Source of the DNA: CBDBBY01 sp965203215
Lineage (GTDB): Bacteria; Pseudomonadota; Alphaproteobacteria; Rhodobacterales; Rhodobacteraceae
Direction: 5' to 3'
DNA length: 64,000 nucleotides
Assembly (NCBI GenBank): GCA_965203215.1
Contig: CBDBBY010000001.1
Coordinates: 3,844,001 to 3,908,000 of the forward strand
The notes beneath the pieces were generated by a model that was not told where the DNA came from, ran no database searches, and saw nothing but the letters and a program-made list of their open reading frames with translations. This document shows, piece after piece, positions 36,460 through 44,839 of this stretch. The translations under genes were made by a program, and so were the position numbers. How positions within the stretch are numbered: position 1 is the stretch's first letter; the number at the start of each line of letters is the position of its first letter.

Positions 36460-38172
36460 ATGTCAGCAAAGCCTCACGGCATTTCCACCCGGCTCACCGA
36501 CTACGGCGATCTGGATTTTTCCGTCTATCTGCGGAGATCGTTCGCGAACTCCATGGGCTATTCGCGTGAAATGCTCGGCAGGCGGGTCGTCGGGATCGCC
36601 TACACCCATTCGGGTTTCAACAACTGCCACCGGCATTTCCCGGAGATGCTCCAAGCCGTGAAGCGCGGCGTCTTCGCCGCCGGCGCGCTGCCCTTGGAAT
36701 TTCCCACGATTTCGCTCGGGGAGGTGTTTCTGCACCCTACGAGCCTGAAGTATCGCAACCTGATGTCGATCGACACCGAGGAGATGGTGAAGGCGCAGCC
36801 GATGGACTCCGTCGTGCTCATGGGAGGTTGCGACAAGACGGTTCCGGCGCAGCTGATGGGAGCGGCCTCGGCGGATGTCCCCGCCATCCAGCTGGTGGCG
36901 GGGCCGATGATGACGGCGAAATACGGCCAAGAGAGGCTGGGCGCATGCACGGACTGCCGAAGATTCTGGGCGAGCTACAGAGCAGGGCGCATCGACGAGT
37001 CTGAAATCGGGCGGATCGAGTCCCGCCTTGCGACAACCGCAGGCACATGCGCTGTCATGGGCACGGCTTCGACGATGGCCTGCATAGCGGAAGCCTTGGG
37101 GATGTCATTGCCCGGCACCGCAGCCATTCCTGCCGTCCACGCCGACAGATTGCGGGCGGCAGAGGCGACCGGCGCCGTTGCGGCGAGGCTGGCTGAAAAC
37201 CCGATCAGACCCAGCCAAATCATTACGCCCGCTTCGGTGGAAAATGCGCTGAGGCTGCTCTTGGCCCTGGGCGGTTCGACGAATGCAGTGCTCCACCTCG
37301 CAGCCATCGCCGGCAGGCTGGGAATAGACATGCCGTTGCAGCAACTCAACGAGTTGTCGGATACGACGCCCGTCCTCGTCAATTTGAAACCTGTCGGCAG
37401 CCACTACATGGAGGACTTCTTCAATGCCGGCGGCGTCGGCGCCGTTCTCAGGGAACTGCGTCCGCTTTTGGACTTGAGCTGCATGACCGCGACCGGCGAG
37501 ACGCTGGGCCAGCGGCTCGATGAGAATTCTCTTTCCGCGGACCGCTCGGTCATCGCATCGGCATCCGACCCGATCGAACCGGTCGGCGGACTGGTGTCAT
37601 TGTTCGGCACCCTTGCGCCTCGCGGGGCAGTATTGAAGCGGTCCGCGGCCGATCCTGCGCTGTTCGAAAAAACCGGCAAAGCGGTTGTATTCGAGTCGCT
37701 CAAGAGTCTTTCGGAAAAGATCGACGATCCGGAATTGGATGTCGGCGAGGACGACTTTCTGGTTCTTCAGAATGCGGGTCCGACCAGCGAATCCGGGATG
37801 CCGGAAGCGGGTTATCTGCCCATTCCGAAGAAATTGTCCGCGCGCGGAGTAAAGGACATGGTGCGGATTTCGGATGCCCGAATGTCGGGCACCGCATTCG
37901 GGACCGTCGTATTGCATGTCGCTCCCGATGCCGCATCCGGAGGGCCGCTGGGCCTGGTCAGAACAGGAGACCGGATCAAGATATCGGTAAGCGAGAGGCG
38001 AATCGATTTACTTGTCGACGAAACAACGCTGGATCGCCGCCGGAAAGAACAGTCTCCTGCATCCAAAGACTCGGCGGCCTTGAGAGGCTACGACCGGCTG
38101 TATGCGGAGCAAATCTTGCAGGCGGACAAGGGTTGCGATTTCGAATTCCTCCTGCCCGCAAAGCGGGCGTGA
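36460..38172 (+). CDS. IlvD/EDD-family dehydratase (sugar-acid dehydratase-like)
   Basis: Predicted 570-residue iron-sulfur dehydratase. The cluster cysteines appear in HSGFNNCHRHF, MGGCDKTVPAQLMG and TAGTCAVMGTASTMACIAE; the C-terminal signature ISDARMSGT is intact. Members are dihydroxyacid dehydratase, 6-phosphogluconate dehydratase, and gluconate, arabonate and xylonate dehydratases. The ATG at 36460 has GAAGGGAG seven bases upstream. Placement behind a Tct importer and oxidoreductases, away from ilv genes, favours an aldonic-acid dehydratase producing a 2-keto-3-deoxy acid. Dihydroxyacid dehydratase cannot be excluded by reading alone. Confidence 0.85.
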   Translation: MSAKPHGISTRLTDYGDLDFSVYLRRSFANSMGYSREMLGRRVVGIAYTHSGFNNCHRHFPEMLQAVKRGVFAAGALPLEFPTISLGEVFLHPTSLKYRNLMSIDTEEMVKAQPMDSVVLMGGCDKTVPAQLMGAASADVPAIQLVAGPMMTAKYGQERLGACTDCRRFWASYRAGRIDESEIGRIESRLATTAGTCAVMGTASTMACIAEALGMSLPGTAAIPAVHADRLRAAEATGAVAARLAENPIRPSQIITPASVENALRLLLALGGSTNAVLHLAAIAGRLGIDMPLQQLNELSDTTPVLVNLKPVGSHYMEDFFNAGGVGAVLRELRPLLDLSCMTATGETLGQRLDENSLSADRSVIASASDPIEPVGGLVSLFGTLAPRGAVLKRSAADPALFEKTGKAVVFESLKSLSEKIDDPELDVGEDDFLVLQNAGPTSESGMPEAGYLPIPKKLSARGVKDMVRISDARMSGTAFGTVVLHVAPDAASGGPLGLVRTGDRIKISVSERRIDLLVDETTLDRRRKEQSPASKDSAALRGYDRLYAEQILQADKGCDFEFLLPAKRA

Positions 38173-38370
38173 TGCAGGATCGCCCCGAAACATGCGTGCG
38201 GATAACTTTGCTTTCATTGTCGAGATGGTTAATGGTTTGGCGTAGAAAGGACTCAAATCAGTCGGGGAACTGACCGCTTCCCGCCGATGGCGTTGAAATT
38301 GGCGCCGGTTCCGCTACCAGTTGGTCGAGCGATCCGCTATATTTGAATCGCCAGCCCCAAGACTGCGACT

Positions 38371-39576
38371 ATGCCGCAACCGAATATGACCACAGGCCCA
38401 AACCTGAAGTTCACGCCCGGCGCAGGAACGACCCCGCCGGTATTGGCCGGGCGCGAGCGCGAGAAGGCCGTGATCATCGAGGCGCTTGATTACTTGGGGG
38501 AGGGGTGCAATCCGGCGGCGAACATCGCTCTGATCGGCCCGCGCGGCAACGGCAAGACAGCGTTGCTCCGATGGGCGGAGGCGCATGTCGAAGAATGCGA
38601 GGGCAAAATTAAATGCGTAGTACTGCATCCAGATTGTTTCAGTTCGCACTCTGACCTCGTGGATGCGCTCGCTGATCACGGGATGCTCGCGACCCTCATA
38701 AGCGACGTGCATTCGGCAAGCATAAATTTGCTCGGAACGGGAATCAGCCTTTCGCGACAAGAGGCCGCCAAAAAATTGCTCGGACCCGTCCTGGAGAAAA
38801 TGTGTTCAAATAGCGGCTTGGCGTTGCTGGTCGACGAGGCGCATACTCTGCATCACAATCCAAGAGTAGCGCGAGCTTTCTTTAACAATGCGCAGGCGCT
38901 TATCGGCAAAGGGCGGCCGTTGCTGCTGATCCTCGCCGGCACTCCGGACACTTCATCGCGCTTGAACGGGATTGAGGCTACGTTCTGGAACCGCTTGGAC
39001 AAGATCGGCATCGGGCTCCTCGACATGGCGGCTTCGCAGGAGGCGCTCCGGGCGCCCTTGGAGCGGATGGGCTATCGCATTGAGGCTGACACGCTGGATC
39101 AAGCGGCCGCTGCTGCGCAGCGCTATCCCTATTTTCTTCAGCTTGTCGGCAGAGAATTGCATCGGTCCGCCAAGGCTGAACCGGACAAGCTTGCTGATGG
39201 CGACAGAATCGGCGACGCAATCCTGGAGCAGGCATTGAACGCATTCCGCATTGCGAGGAATACCTACTATGCCGATCGCCACAGCGAGCTTGAAGCTGGG
39301 GGCATATTGGCCTCGGCCGAAGCCGTTGCGCAACTCTTCGTGGCGCAGAAGACGATATCGATTTCCACCTCCGCGATCAAATCGACCATCGGCCGGAGCA
39401 TTGACAAAAAACTGGAAGAAAGGGCGAAGACAAGCGGCGGGATTGAGCCGGCCTTATGGGTTGAGGCCAATCTTCGGAACGTCGGCTTCATTTGGAGCCA
39501 GTTCGGGAATGAAGACCGCTGCGAGCCCGGAATTCCCAGCCTCATGAACTACGTCATTGATCGGGCAGCAAGCTGA
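38371..39576 (+). CDS. Orphan AAA ATPase (AAA_16/Orc1-like)
   Basis: Predicted 401-residue ATPase. An N-terminal GREREKAVIIEAL precedes Walker A GPRGNGKTALLRW (near residue 55); Walker B is LALLVDEAHTL, followed by a sensor-like LLLILAGTPDT. The C-terminal ~110 residues have a winged-helix-like look with no family recognised. No helicase, nuclease, transposase or STAND repeat is attached, and no partner gene is adjacent. It separates the dehydratase from the MATE gene. Possible roles are DNA loading, signalling or defence; none can be supported further. Confidence 0.7.
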   Translation: MPQPNMTTGPNLKFTPGAGTTPPVLAGREREKAVIIEALDYLGEGCNPAANIALIGPRGNGKTALLRWAEAHVEECEGKIKCVVLHPDCFSSHSDLVDALADHGMLATLISDVHSASINLLGTGISLSRQEAAKKLLGPVLEKMCSNSGLALLVDEAHTLHHNPRVARAFFNNAQALIGKGRPLLLILAGTPDTSSRLNGIEATFWNRLDKIGIGLLDMAASQEALRAPLERMGYRIEADTLDQAAAAAQRYPYFLQLVGRELHRSAKAEPDKLADGDRIGDAILEQALNAFRIARNTYYADRHSELEAGGILASAEAVAQLFVAQKTISISTSAIKSTIGRSIDKKLEERAKTSGGIEPALWVEANLRNVGFIWSQFGNEDRCEPGIPSLMNYVIDRAAS

Positions 39577-40400
39577 AACGAATTCGCGGATCAGCACGCC
39601 CCGATCATCCGTCCAATTGAGAACGGATTTGACTTCGCGACGCCGGTGCCTGAATTCAGGCATTATCGCGATTCCGCATTTGCGGCAAAACGACGGAATC
39701 CGGCCGCATGCAATCGTCCGGGCCGGGTCGGGCGCATCCCATTTTTTAGTCAGGCAGTTGCGGCCCGGCTATCCCTTCAATTGATGATTTCGGGCCTGCG
39801 GCTGTTTTCGACGCGGCATTCGACCGGCGGCACCCCGTCCGACCAAAAAATACGGGACGCGCCCGCTCGGGCTCAGTTGCGCGATCCGTACAGGTTTGAG
39901 CCGGCGGCGGGCCGCTCCGCCCCGGGAGCGTTTCCGGGAAATTGCCGCATTTGCATTCAATGGCGATTTACAGCGCAATACCTCGAGAGACATGGGGCCA
40001 TGTCGATATTCAGTGTCGAAATGCAATTGATTCGCACATTTCGGCGATATCGCGATTGCTTGGAAAGGCTCCTTCCGCGTTTCGAGAATTGCAATTGCGC
40101 CTGACCAAGAATCAGGCAATGCAAACTTGTGGATGCCCGGCGCTTGAATCTGCCGATTTCATTCGGGAACCCCATTCGCACTTGCAAACCCCAATCCGTT
40201 TGATCGCCTTTGAAGCCAGCGCAACGCATAGGCAATCCGGCGGGATTGCGGTGCCGCTTATTGATGATCAGTCCGAATCATGAAACGGAGCGGCCTGTTG
40301 CTGCATGGTGCGCGGCGCAATCTGAAATTTGCGCGCAGAGCTCAAGGATGAACCATCCAGCGAAATTGACAGTTCCGCAGGCAAAGCGTTCCGGCGATTC
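39577..40400. other. Long gene-free region before the MATE gene
   Basis: About 820 bases without a credible gene. The only structure seen is the imperfect inverted repeat at 39730-39864. Small open frames on both strands lack ribosome-binding sites and family features. Confidence 0.5.
39730..39864. repeat. Imperfect inverted repeat with ~40-bp arms
   Basis: The left arm at 39730-39768 (GGGCGCATCCCATTTTTTAG onward) resembles the reverse complement of 39824-39864 (GGGCGCGTCCCGTATTTTTT onward), with the match reaching a GCCGG/GCCCGG end. About 55 bases separate the arms. It could fold into a long hairpin and may be a relic element. It is unrelated in sequence to the element at 281-380. Confidence 0.5.
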
Positions 40401-41777
40401 ATGAGCCAAACCTACGATTTGAGCAAAGGCTCCATACCAGGGCATTTTCGCCGCATGGCAGTTCCTACAGCGATCGGAATGGTGTTCACGACGCTGTACA
40501 ACGTCGTGGATATGTATTTCGCGGGTTTGATCTCCACGGATGCATTGGCGGGGCTGGCAATCTCGTTCCAAGTTTTCTTCATACTTATTTCTATCGGGTT
40601 CGGCGTGAATTCGGCCATGGGAGCGCTGGTCGGAAACGCAATCGGCGCGCGACGGCCGAGGCGCGCAAAGCGCGTCGCTTGCCAAGGATTGAGCTATGCC
40701 GCCATCGCCTCGCTGCTGATCGGGGCATTGGGCTTTTTCGCTTCGCCCGCCTTGGTGGCGGCAGTTTCGGAAAGCGGACCCTATCGGGATGCAGCGAACG
40801 ACTACCTGCAATTGCTCCTTCTGGCCACGCCGTCTTTCCTCATCGCCTTCGGAGCCAACGGAATCCTGACCGCGCAAGGAGACGCGGTAAGCATGCAGCG
40901 CGCGCAGATCGCGGCCTTTTTCGGCAATGTCGCATTGAATCCGCTTCTTGTTTTCGGAATTCCAGGCATCTTCGAAGGCATCGGCTTCAATGGGATCGCG
41001 CTCTCGACGCTGATCTGCCAGACGGGCGTCATGTCGTTCATTCTATTCCGCGTGTATCGTTCCGACGTGCTGCGCCACGCGACGAAGCCAGCCTACAGGC
41101 CGGCGAGATCAACATTCGCGGCGATAACGGCGCAAGCGGTTCCGACGAGCTCGGCGATGATCGTGATGATGTTCGGCTCATTCGTCGTTCAGATGTTTCT
41201 GAAGGAATTCGGTCCGGAAGCCATCGCCGCGTACGGCGTCGGACTTCGCATTGAGCAAATGCTGCTGTTGCCCGGATTCGGACTGACGATCGCATTGCTT
41301 CCTATCGCCGCGCAAAATTTCGGCGCGGTCGAATACAGCCGGGTTCGCGCAGCATTCGCGTTCTGCTGCAAGGCGGGAGTCGTCGTGATGCTGGTCGCGT
41401 CATTGATTTTGTGGGTGGCGGCGCGGCCCGCCGTAAGCCTATTCAGCTCGGATCCCGAAGTGGTGAGAATCGGGGGAGACTACCTCAATGTGGATGGATT
41501 CATTCTGCCTGTTTACATCCTTCTGTTCGCGATGAATTCGCTATTGCAAGCTTTGAAGCGGCCGATCTGGACGCTTTGGATCGGCGTGTTCCGGCAAGGT
41601 CTGGGAATCGCGGCGTTCGTTTCGTTGTTCGTGCTCGTGCTGGGCATGGACACTTGGGGCGTATGGTTCGGCATCGCATCCAGTGTCATTGCCGGACTGG
41701 GGCTTGCGCTGGCGGTTACGAGCCGGGTTGCGAAGAAAGAAATTGGCGGACTCTTTCGACGCGTTTCCGATGAGTGA
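40401..41777 (+). CDS. MATE-family efflux transporter
   Basis: Predicted 458-residue multidrug and toxin extrusion protein with twelve hydrophobic helices in two homologous halves. The first half starts RMAVPTAIGMVFTTLYNVVDMYFAG, characteristic of the NorM/DinF-type MATE fold, and the second repeats the pattern around AVPTSSAMIVMMFG. ATG 40401 places the start just before the first helix; upstream residues in frame look non-coding. MATE pumps export cationic drugs or metabolites using sodium or proton gradients. It is probably a single-gene unit; its substrate is not predictable. Confidence 0.88.
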   Translation: MSQTYDLSKGSIPGHFRRMAVPTAIGMVFTTLYNVVDMYFAGLISTDALAGLAISFQVFFILISIGFGVNSAMGALVGNAIGARRPRRAKRVACQGLSYAAIASLLIGALGFFASPALVAAVSESGPYRDAANDYLQLLLLATPSFLIAFGANGILTAQGDAVSMQRAQIAAFFGNVALNPLLVFGIPGIFEGIGFNGIALSTLICQTGVMSFILFRVYRSDVLRHATKPAYRPARSTFAAITAQAVPTSSAMIVMMFGSFVVQMFLKEFGPEAIAAYGVGLRIEQMLLLPGFGLTIALLPIAAQNFGAVEYSRVRAAFAFCCKAGVVVMLVASLILWVAARPAVSLFSSDPEVVRIGGDYLNVDGFILPVYILLFAMNSLLQALKRPIWTLWIGVFRQGLGIAAFVSLFVLVLGMDTWGVWFGIASSVIAGLGLALAVTSRVAKKEIGGLFRRVSDE

Positions 41778-41906
41778 GGTCGCTCGCCGCTGGGGATTCC
41801 AGGCCGTTGCCGTCAGAACAGATCCCGAGATCGGACGACGGCGATCCTTCGAAAAACCGGGACCGGCAGGAGCATCCGGAATATGATGAGATTTTGCTAA
41901 CCAATC

Positions 41907-43172
41907 ATGACAGACAGAGAAATACTTGCCGAATTGTTTCGCACGGCCGTTGATGCCGCGAATCCGAAAGCCGCGATCGAAGCCCGCCTCCGTCACGAAA
42001 AATCCCGATCCGCCGTTGTCGTAGGCGCAGGAAAAGCATCGGCGCAGATGGCCAGAGCGCTGGAGGAGATTTGGGAAGGGCCGCTCACAGGGACGGTCGT
42101 GACAAGATACGGCTTCGGGGCGCATTGCGACAATATTCGGGTCATCGAGGCAGGCCATCCCGTCCCTGACGAGCGCGGACTTGCCGCATCGGCGGCGCTG
42201 CTTGAATTGGTTCGTCCGCTTGCCGCCGACGATTTGGTCGTCGCCTTGATTTCGGGAGGCGGGTCGGCGCTTCTGCCCGGTCCTCCAAAAGGGTTTTCGC
42301 TGTCCGACGAGATCGCGTTGAATGAAAAGCTGCTTCGTTGCGGCGCTCCCATATCTGCAATGAACGCAGTGCGGAAGCAGTTTTCGACCATCAAAGGAGG
42401 ACGGCTGGCGGCAGCCGCAGCGCCAGCCCGAATGATTACTCTTGTTGTTTCGGATGTTCCGGGCGACGACCCTTCCATGGTGGCTTCCGGGCCGACGGTT
42501 CCCGACCATTCGGCGAACGCCGATGCGGTTTCAGCCATTGACCGTTATCATATCGACCTTCCTTCGGACATCGAGCGGTTCATTTCGAGCGGCGGCGAGC
42601 CTGCTCCGGCGCCTGACGATCCCGCGTTCCGAAGCAACGAAACGGAAGTCGTGGCTTCGGCGAGAATTTCCATGGAATCGGCAGCGGCCCGTGCCTCCAA
42701 GCTCGGCCTGAACGCCTGCGTCCTTTCGGATTCGATAGAGGGAGAAGCGCGGGAGGTCGCACGCGTCTTAGCCGCGATCGCGAAAGAAGTCCGCCGACGG
42801 GGCCGTCCTTTCAAGGCGCCTGCGGCGTTGTTGTCAGGGGGCGAGACGACCGTGACTCAAAGATCGACGGGCAAGAGCGCGAAAGGCGGCCCCAATACTG
42901 AATTCCAGCTCGCCTTCGCCGGAGAGATTGCCGGAATGGAAGGAATTGTTTCGTTGTCCGCCGATACGGACGGCATCGACGGAAGCGGGTCGAACGCGGG
43001 AGCGTTCGCCGACGGAAACACGATCGCGATGATGCGAAGCAAAGACATGGACCCAGTTTCGATCTTGAATGAAAACAATACTGCGCACGCGTTTGAAATG
43101 ATCGAAGATCTTTTCACAACCGGTCCGACTGGAACGAATGTCAACGATTTCCGGGCAATTCTGGTGCGCTGA
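41907..43172 (+). CDS. Glycerate 2-kinase (GckA/DUF4147 family)
   Basis: Predicted 421-residue MOFRL/DUF4147 kinase that phosphorylates D-glycerate to 2-phosphoglycerate; older annotations call it hydroxypyruvate reductase (TtuD). Family motifs are VVGAGKASAQMA, EAGHPVPDERG, ALISGGGSALLPGP, NAVRKQFSTIKGGRLA, VSDVPGDDPSMVASGPTVP, and the MOFRL end DTDGIDGSGSNAGAF with TTGPTGTNVND. Length is normal. It would feed glycerate into lower glycolysis and is the last step of the proposed non-phosphorylative sugar-acid route encoded from 28.2 kb. An earlier GTG start was not seen; 129 bases separate it from the MATE gene. Confidence 0.88.
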   Translation: MTDREILAELFRTAVDAANPKAAIEARLRHEKSRSAVVVGAGKASAQMARALEEIWEGPLTGTVVTRYGFGAHCDNIRVIEAGHPVPDERGLAASAALLELVRPLAADDLVVALISGGGSALLPGPPKGFSLSDEIALNEKLLRCGAPISAMNAVRKQFSTIKGGRLAAAAAPARMITLVVSDVPGDDPSMVASGPTVPDHSANADAVSAIDRYHIDLPSDIERFISSGGEPAPAPDDPAFRSNETEVVASARISMESAAARASKLGLNACVLSDSIEGEAREVARVLAAIAKEVRRRGRPFKAPAALLSGGETTVTQRSTGKSAKGGPNTEFQLAFAGEIAGMEGIVSLSADTDGIDGSGSNAGAFADGNTIAMMRSKDMDPVSILNENNTAHAFEMIEDLFTTGPTGTNVNDFRAILVR

Positions 43173-43370
43173 AATAGTCGCAATGGCCTGAGCCGCCGTG
43201 CTTGCGCGGACTCTGCGTGTTTCTGAGGGATGATCTTGCGGAATGCGGGTTGCCGGACGCATGCATGGGTTGCCAAAATGGGGCAATGACTGCATCAGTT
43301 TCATCAATTTCTTATTGAATGCAACGCAAGGCGAAATCTCGAATCAGTCCTCTTGACCAGGAAAGCGAAA

Positions 43371-44111
43371 ATGCCCGACCGAAAGAAATGCCCGTCCCTG
43401 AAAGACTTCAAGGTGCTGACGTTCGATTGCTACGGAACGTTGATCGATTGGGAAACCGGCATCCCCAGAGGTCTGGAACCATTGATCAGCCGCGCCGAAA
43501 TTGCCGTTTCGACCGACGAGCTTCTGGAGATGCATGCGCGGCTGGAAGCAGCGCAGCAGTCGGCAACGCCCTCCATGCCGTACGGGCGATTGCTGGCAGT
43601 CGTCTACAAGCGGCTGGCTGAAGAATTGCGCATTCCCGCATCGTGGGCCGAATGTCTCGAATACGGCAAATCCATCGGAAGCTGGCCGCCATTCAATGAC
43701 AGCGCATCGGCGCTTGAATATCTGAAGAAGCACTACCGGCTGGTCGTTTTGTCCAATGTAGACAACGCAAGCTTCGAGGCTTCGCGGGAAAAGCTCGGCA
43801 TCCAATTCGATGCAGTCTACACTGCGGAAGACATAGGAAGCTACAAGCCTGAAAGAAGAAACTTTGAGTACATGTTTGATCAATTGGCACGACAAGACGT
43901 TCGGAGGTCAGAAATCCTGCACGTCGCGGAAAGCATGTTTCATGACCACGAAACTGCGCGCGCGATGGGGCTTTCAAATTGCTGGATACATAGAAGATGC
44001 GGCAAGAGCGGCTTTGGAGCGGCTTCAAAACCGAAGCATACGCCCGAAATCGATTTCACATTCCCCAGTTTGGCCGCATTCGTTGAAGCCCACCGAAGCG
44101 AATTGAACTGA
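43371..44111 (+). CDS. HAD-superfamily haloacid dehalogenase type II-like hydrolase
   Basis: Predicted 246-residue HAD hydrolase. The nucleophile motif is FDCYGTLIDWE, the type II dehalogenase form in which Asp-x-Tyr replaces Asp-x-Asp. Motif II is LVVLSNVDN, motif III is SYKPERRNFEY (Lys), and motif IV appears as AESMFHDHETARAMG. It lacks the second motif I aspartate of phosphatases, so 2-haloacid dehalogenase activity is plausible, though many such proteins act on other small acids. AGGAAA lies upstream of ATG 43371. It follows the glycerate kinase by about 200 bases. Confidence 0.83.
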   Translation: MPDRKKCPSLKDFKVLTFDCYGTLIDWETGIPRGLEPLISRAEIAVSTDELLEMHARLEAAQQSATPSMPYGRLLAVVYKRLAEELRIPASWAECLEYGKSIGSWPPFNDSASALEYLKKHYRLVVLSNVDNASFEASREKLGIQFDAVYTAEDIGSYKPERRNFEYMFDQLARQDVRRSEILHVAESMFHDHETARAMGLSNCWIHRRCGKSGFGAASKPKHTPEIDFTFPSLAAFVEAHRSELN

Positions 44112-44839
44112 TTCATGACTCTTCGGGAATCAAAAAACAATGCAACTCAAAGAGAAAAACATTGCGAAATCGATCCGAATATCAAGGTTCAATCAAATGC
44201 AATTCACATATTGGAGTGGACGGATTGTTCTTTTGAGTCCGCGAATGCGAGATCTTGCCGACCGCTGAAACAGGTTTCCGGCTTTTGAAAGCTGTTGATT
44301 TGATCGGATTCCGGGATCTTCGAATGCTCCGGATCGGTTTCAGGGGCTTGGTCGCCCCAGCGGCAATGCGCAGGGCGGGAATCGCGGTCGGAAGCAGAAC
44401 CAGCTTCATGTTTTCAACGAATGTATCGAACTCTTCAGGAGATGGCGGTTTGCGCCAGCACTATGAATCTTCCCCGGAAGTGCCGAAGCGCAGTTCCCCG
44501 TGTTGACGGCCGCGCGAATGCATCTCCATTCGATGCAACGCGGACCAGCGAAGCGCTGGTCCGTGCCCCGGCTGCGGAGATCCTCGGAATCCGATCATCC
44601 CACCGGATTCAGAAGCTGGAAAATCTTTCTGCGGCCAGCAAGAACCCATATTCGTGGACTCGGGATCCATGGCCCCATCCGCCATATCCGCTATCCGTCG
44701 ACCCATGCCGCGATTTGCAGCATGGGCCGCCGTATCGTAGCGGCGACGCGATTCCGGAAATCCTAGACCCTTCAGGACGGGGCGACTCCAGATCAGACAG
44801 CGATGCGGCCCTCTGGTCGCACCCCGCGGGAAGCTACAT
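44112..44839. other. Gene-free region after the HAD gene
   Basis: About 730 bases with no credible gene; small frames are unsupported. It contains a perfect 10-bp stem at 44541-44550 and 44554-44563 (CGGACCAGCG with CGCTGGTCCG, loop AAG) without a U-run, 270 bases from the nearest stop codon on either side. Confidence 0.45.
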
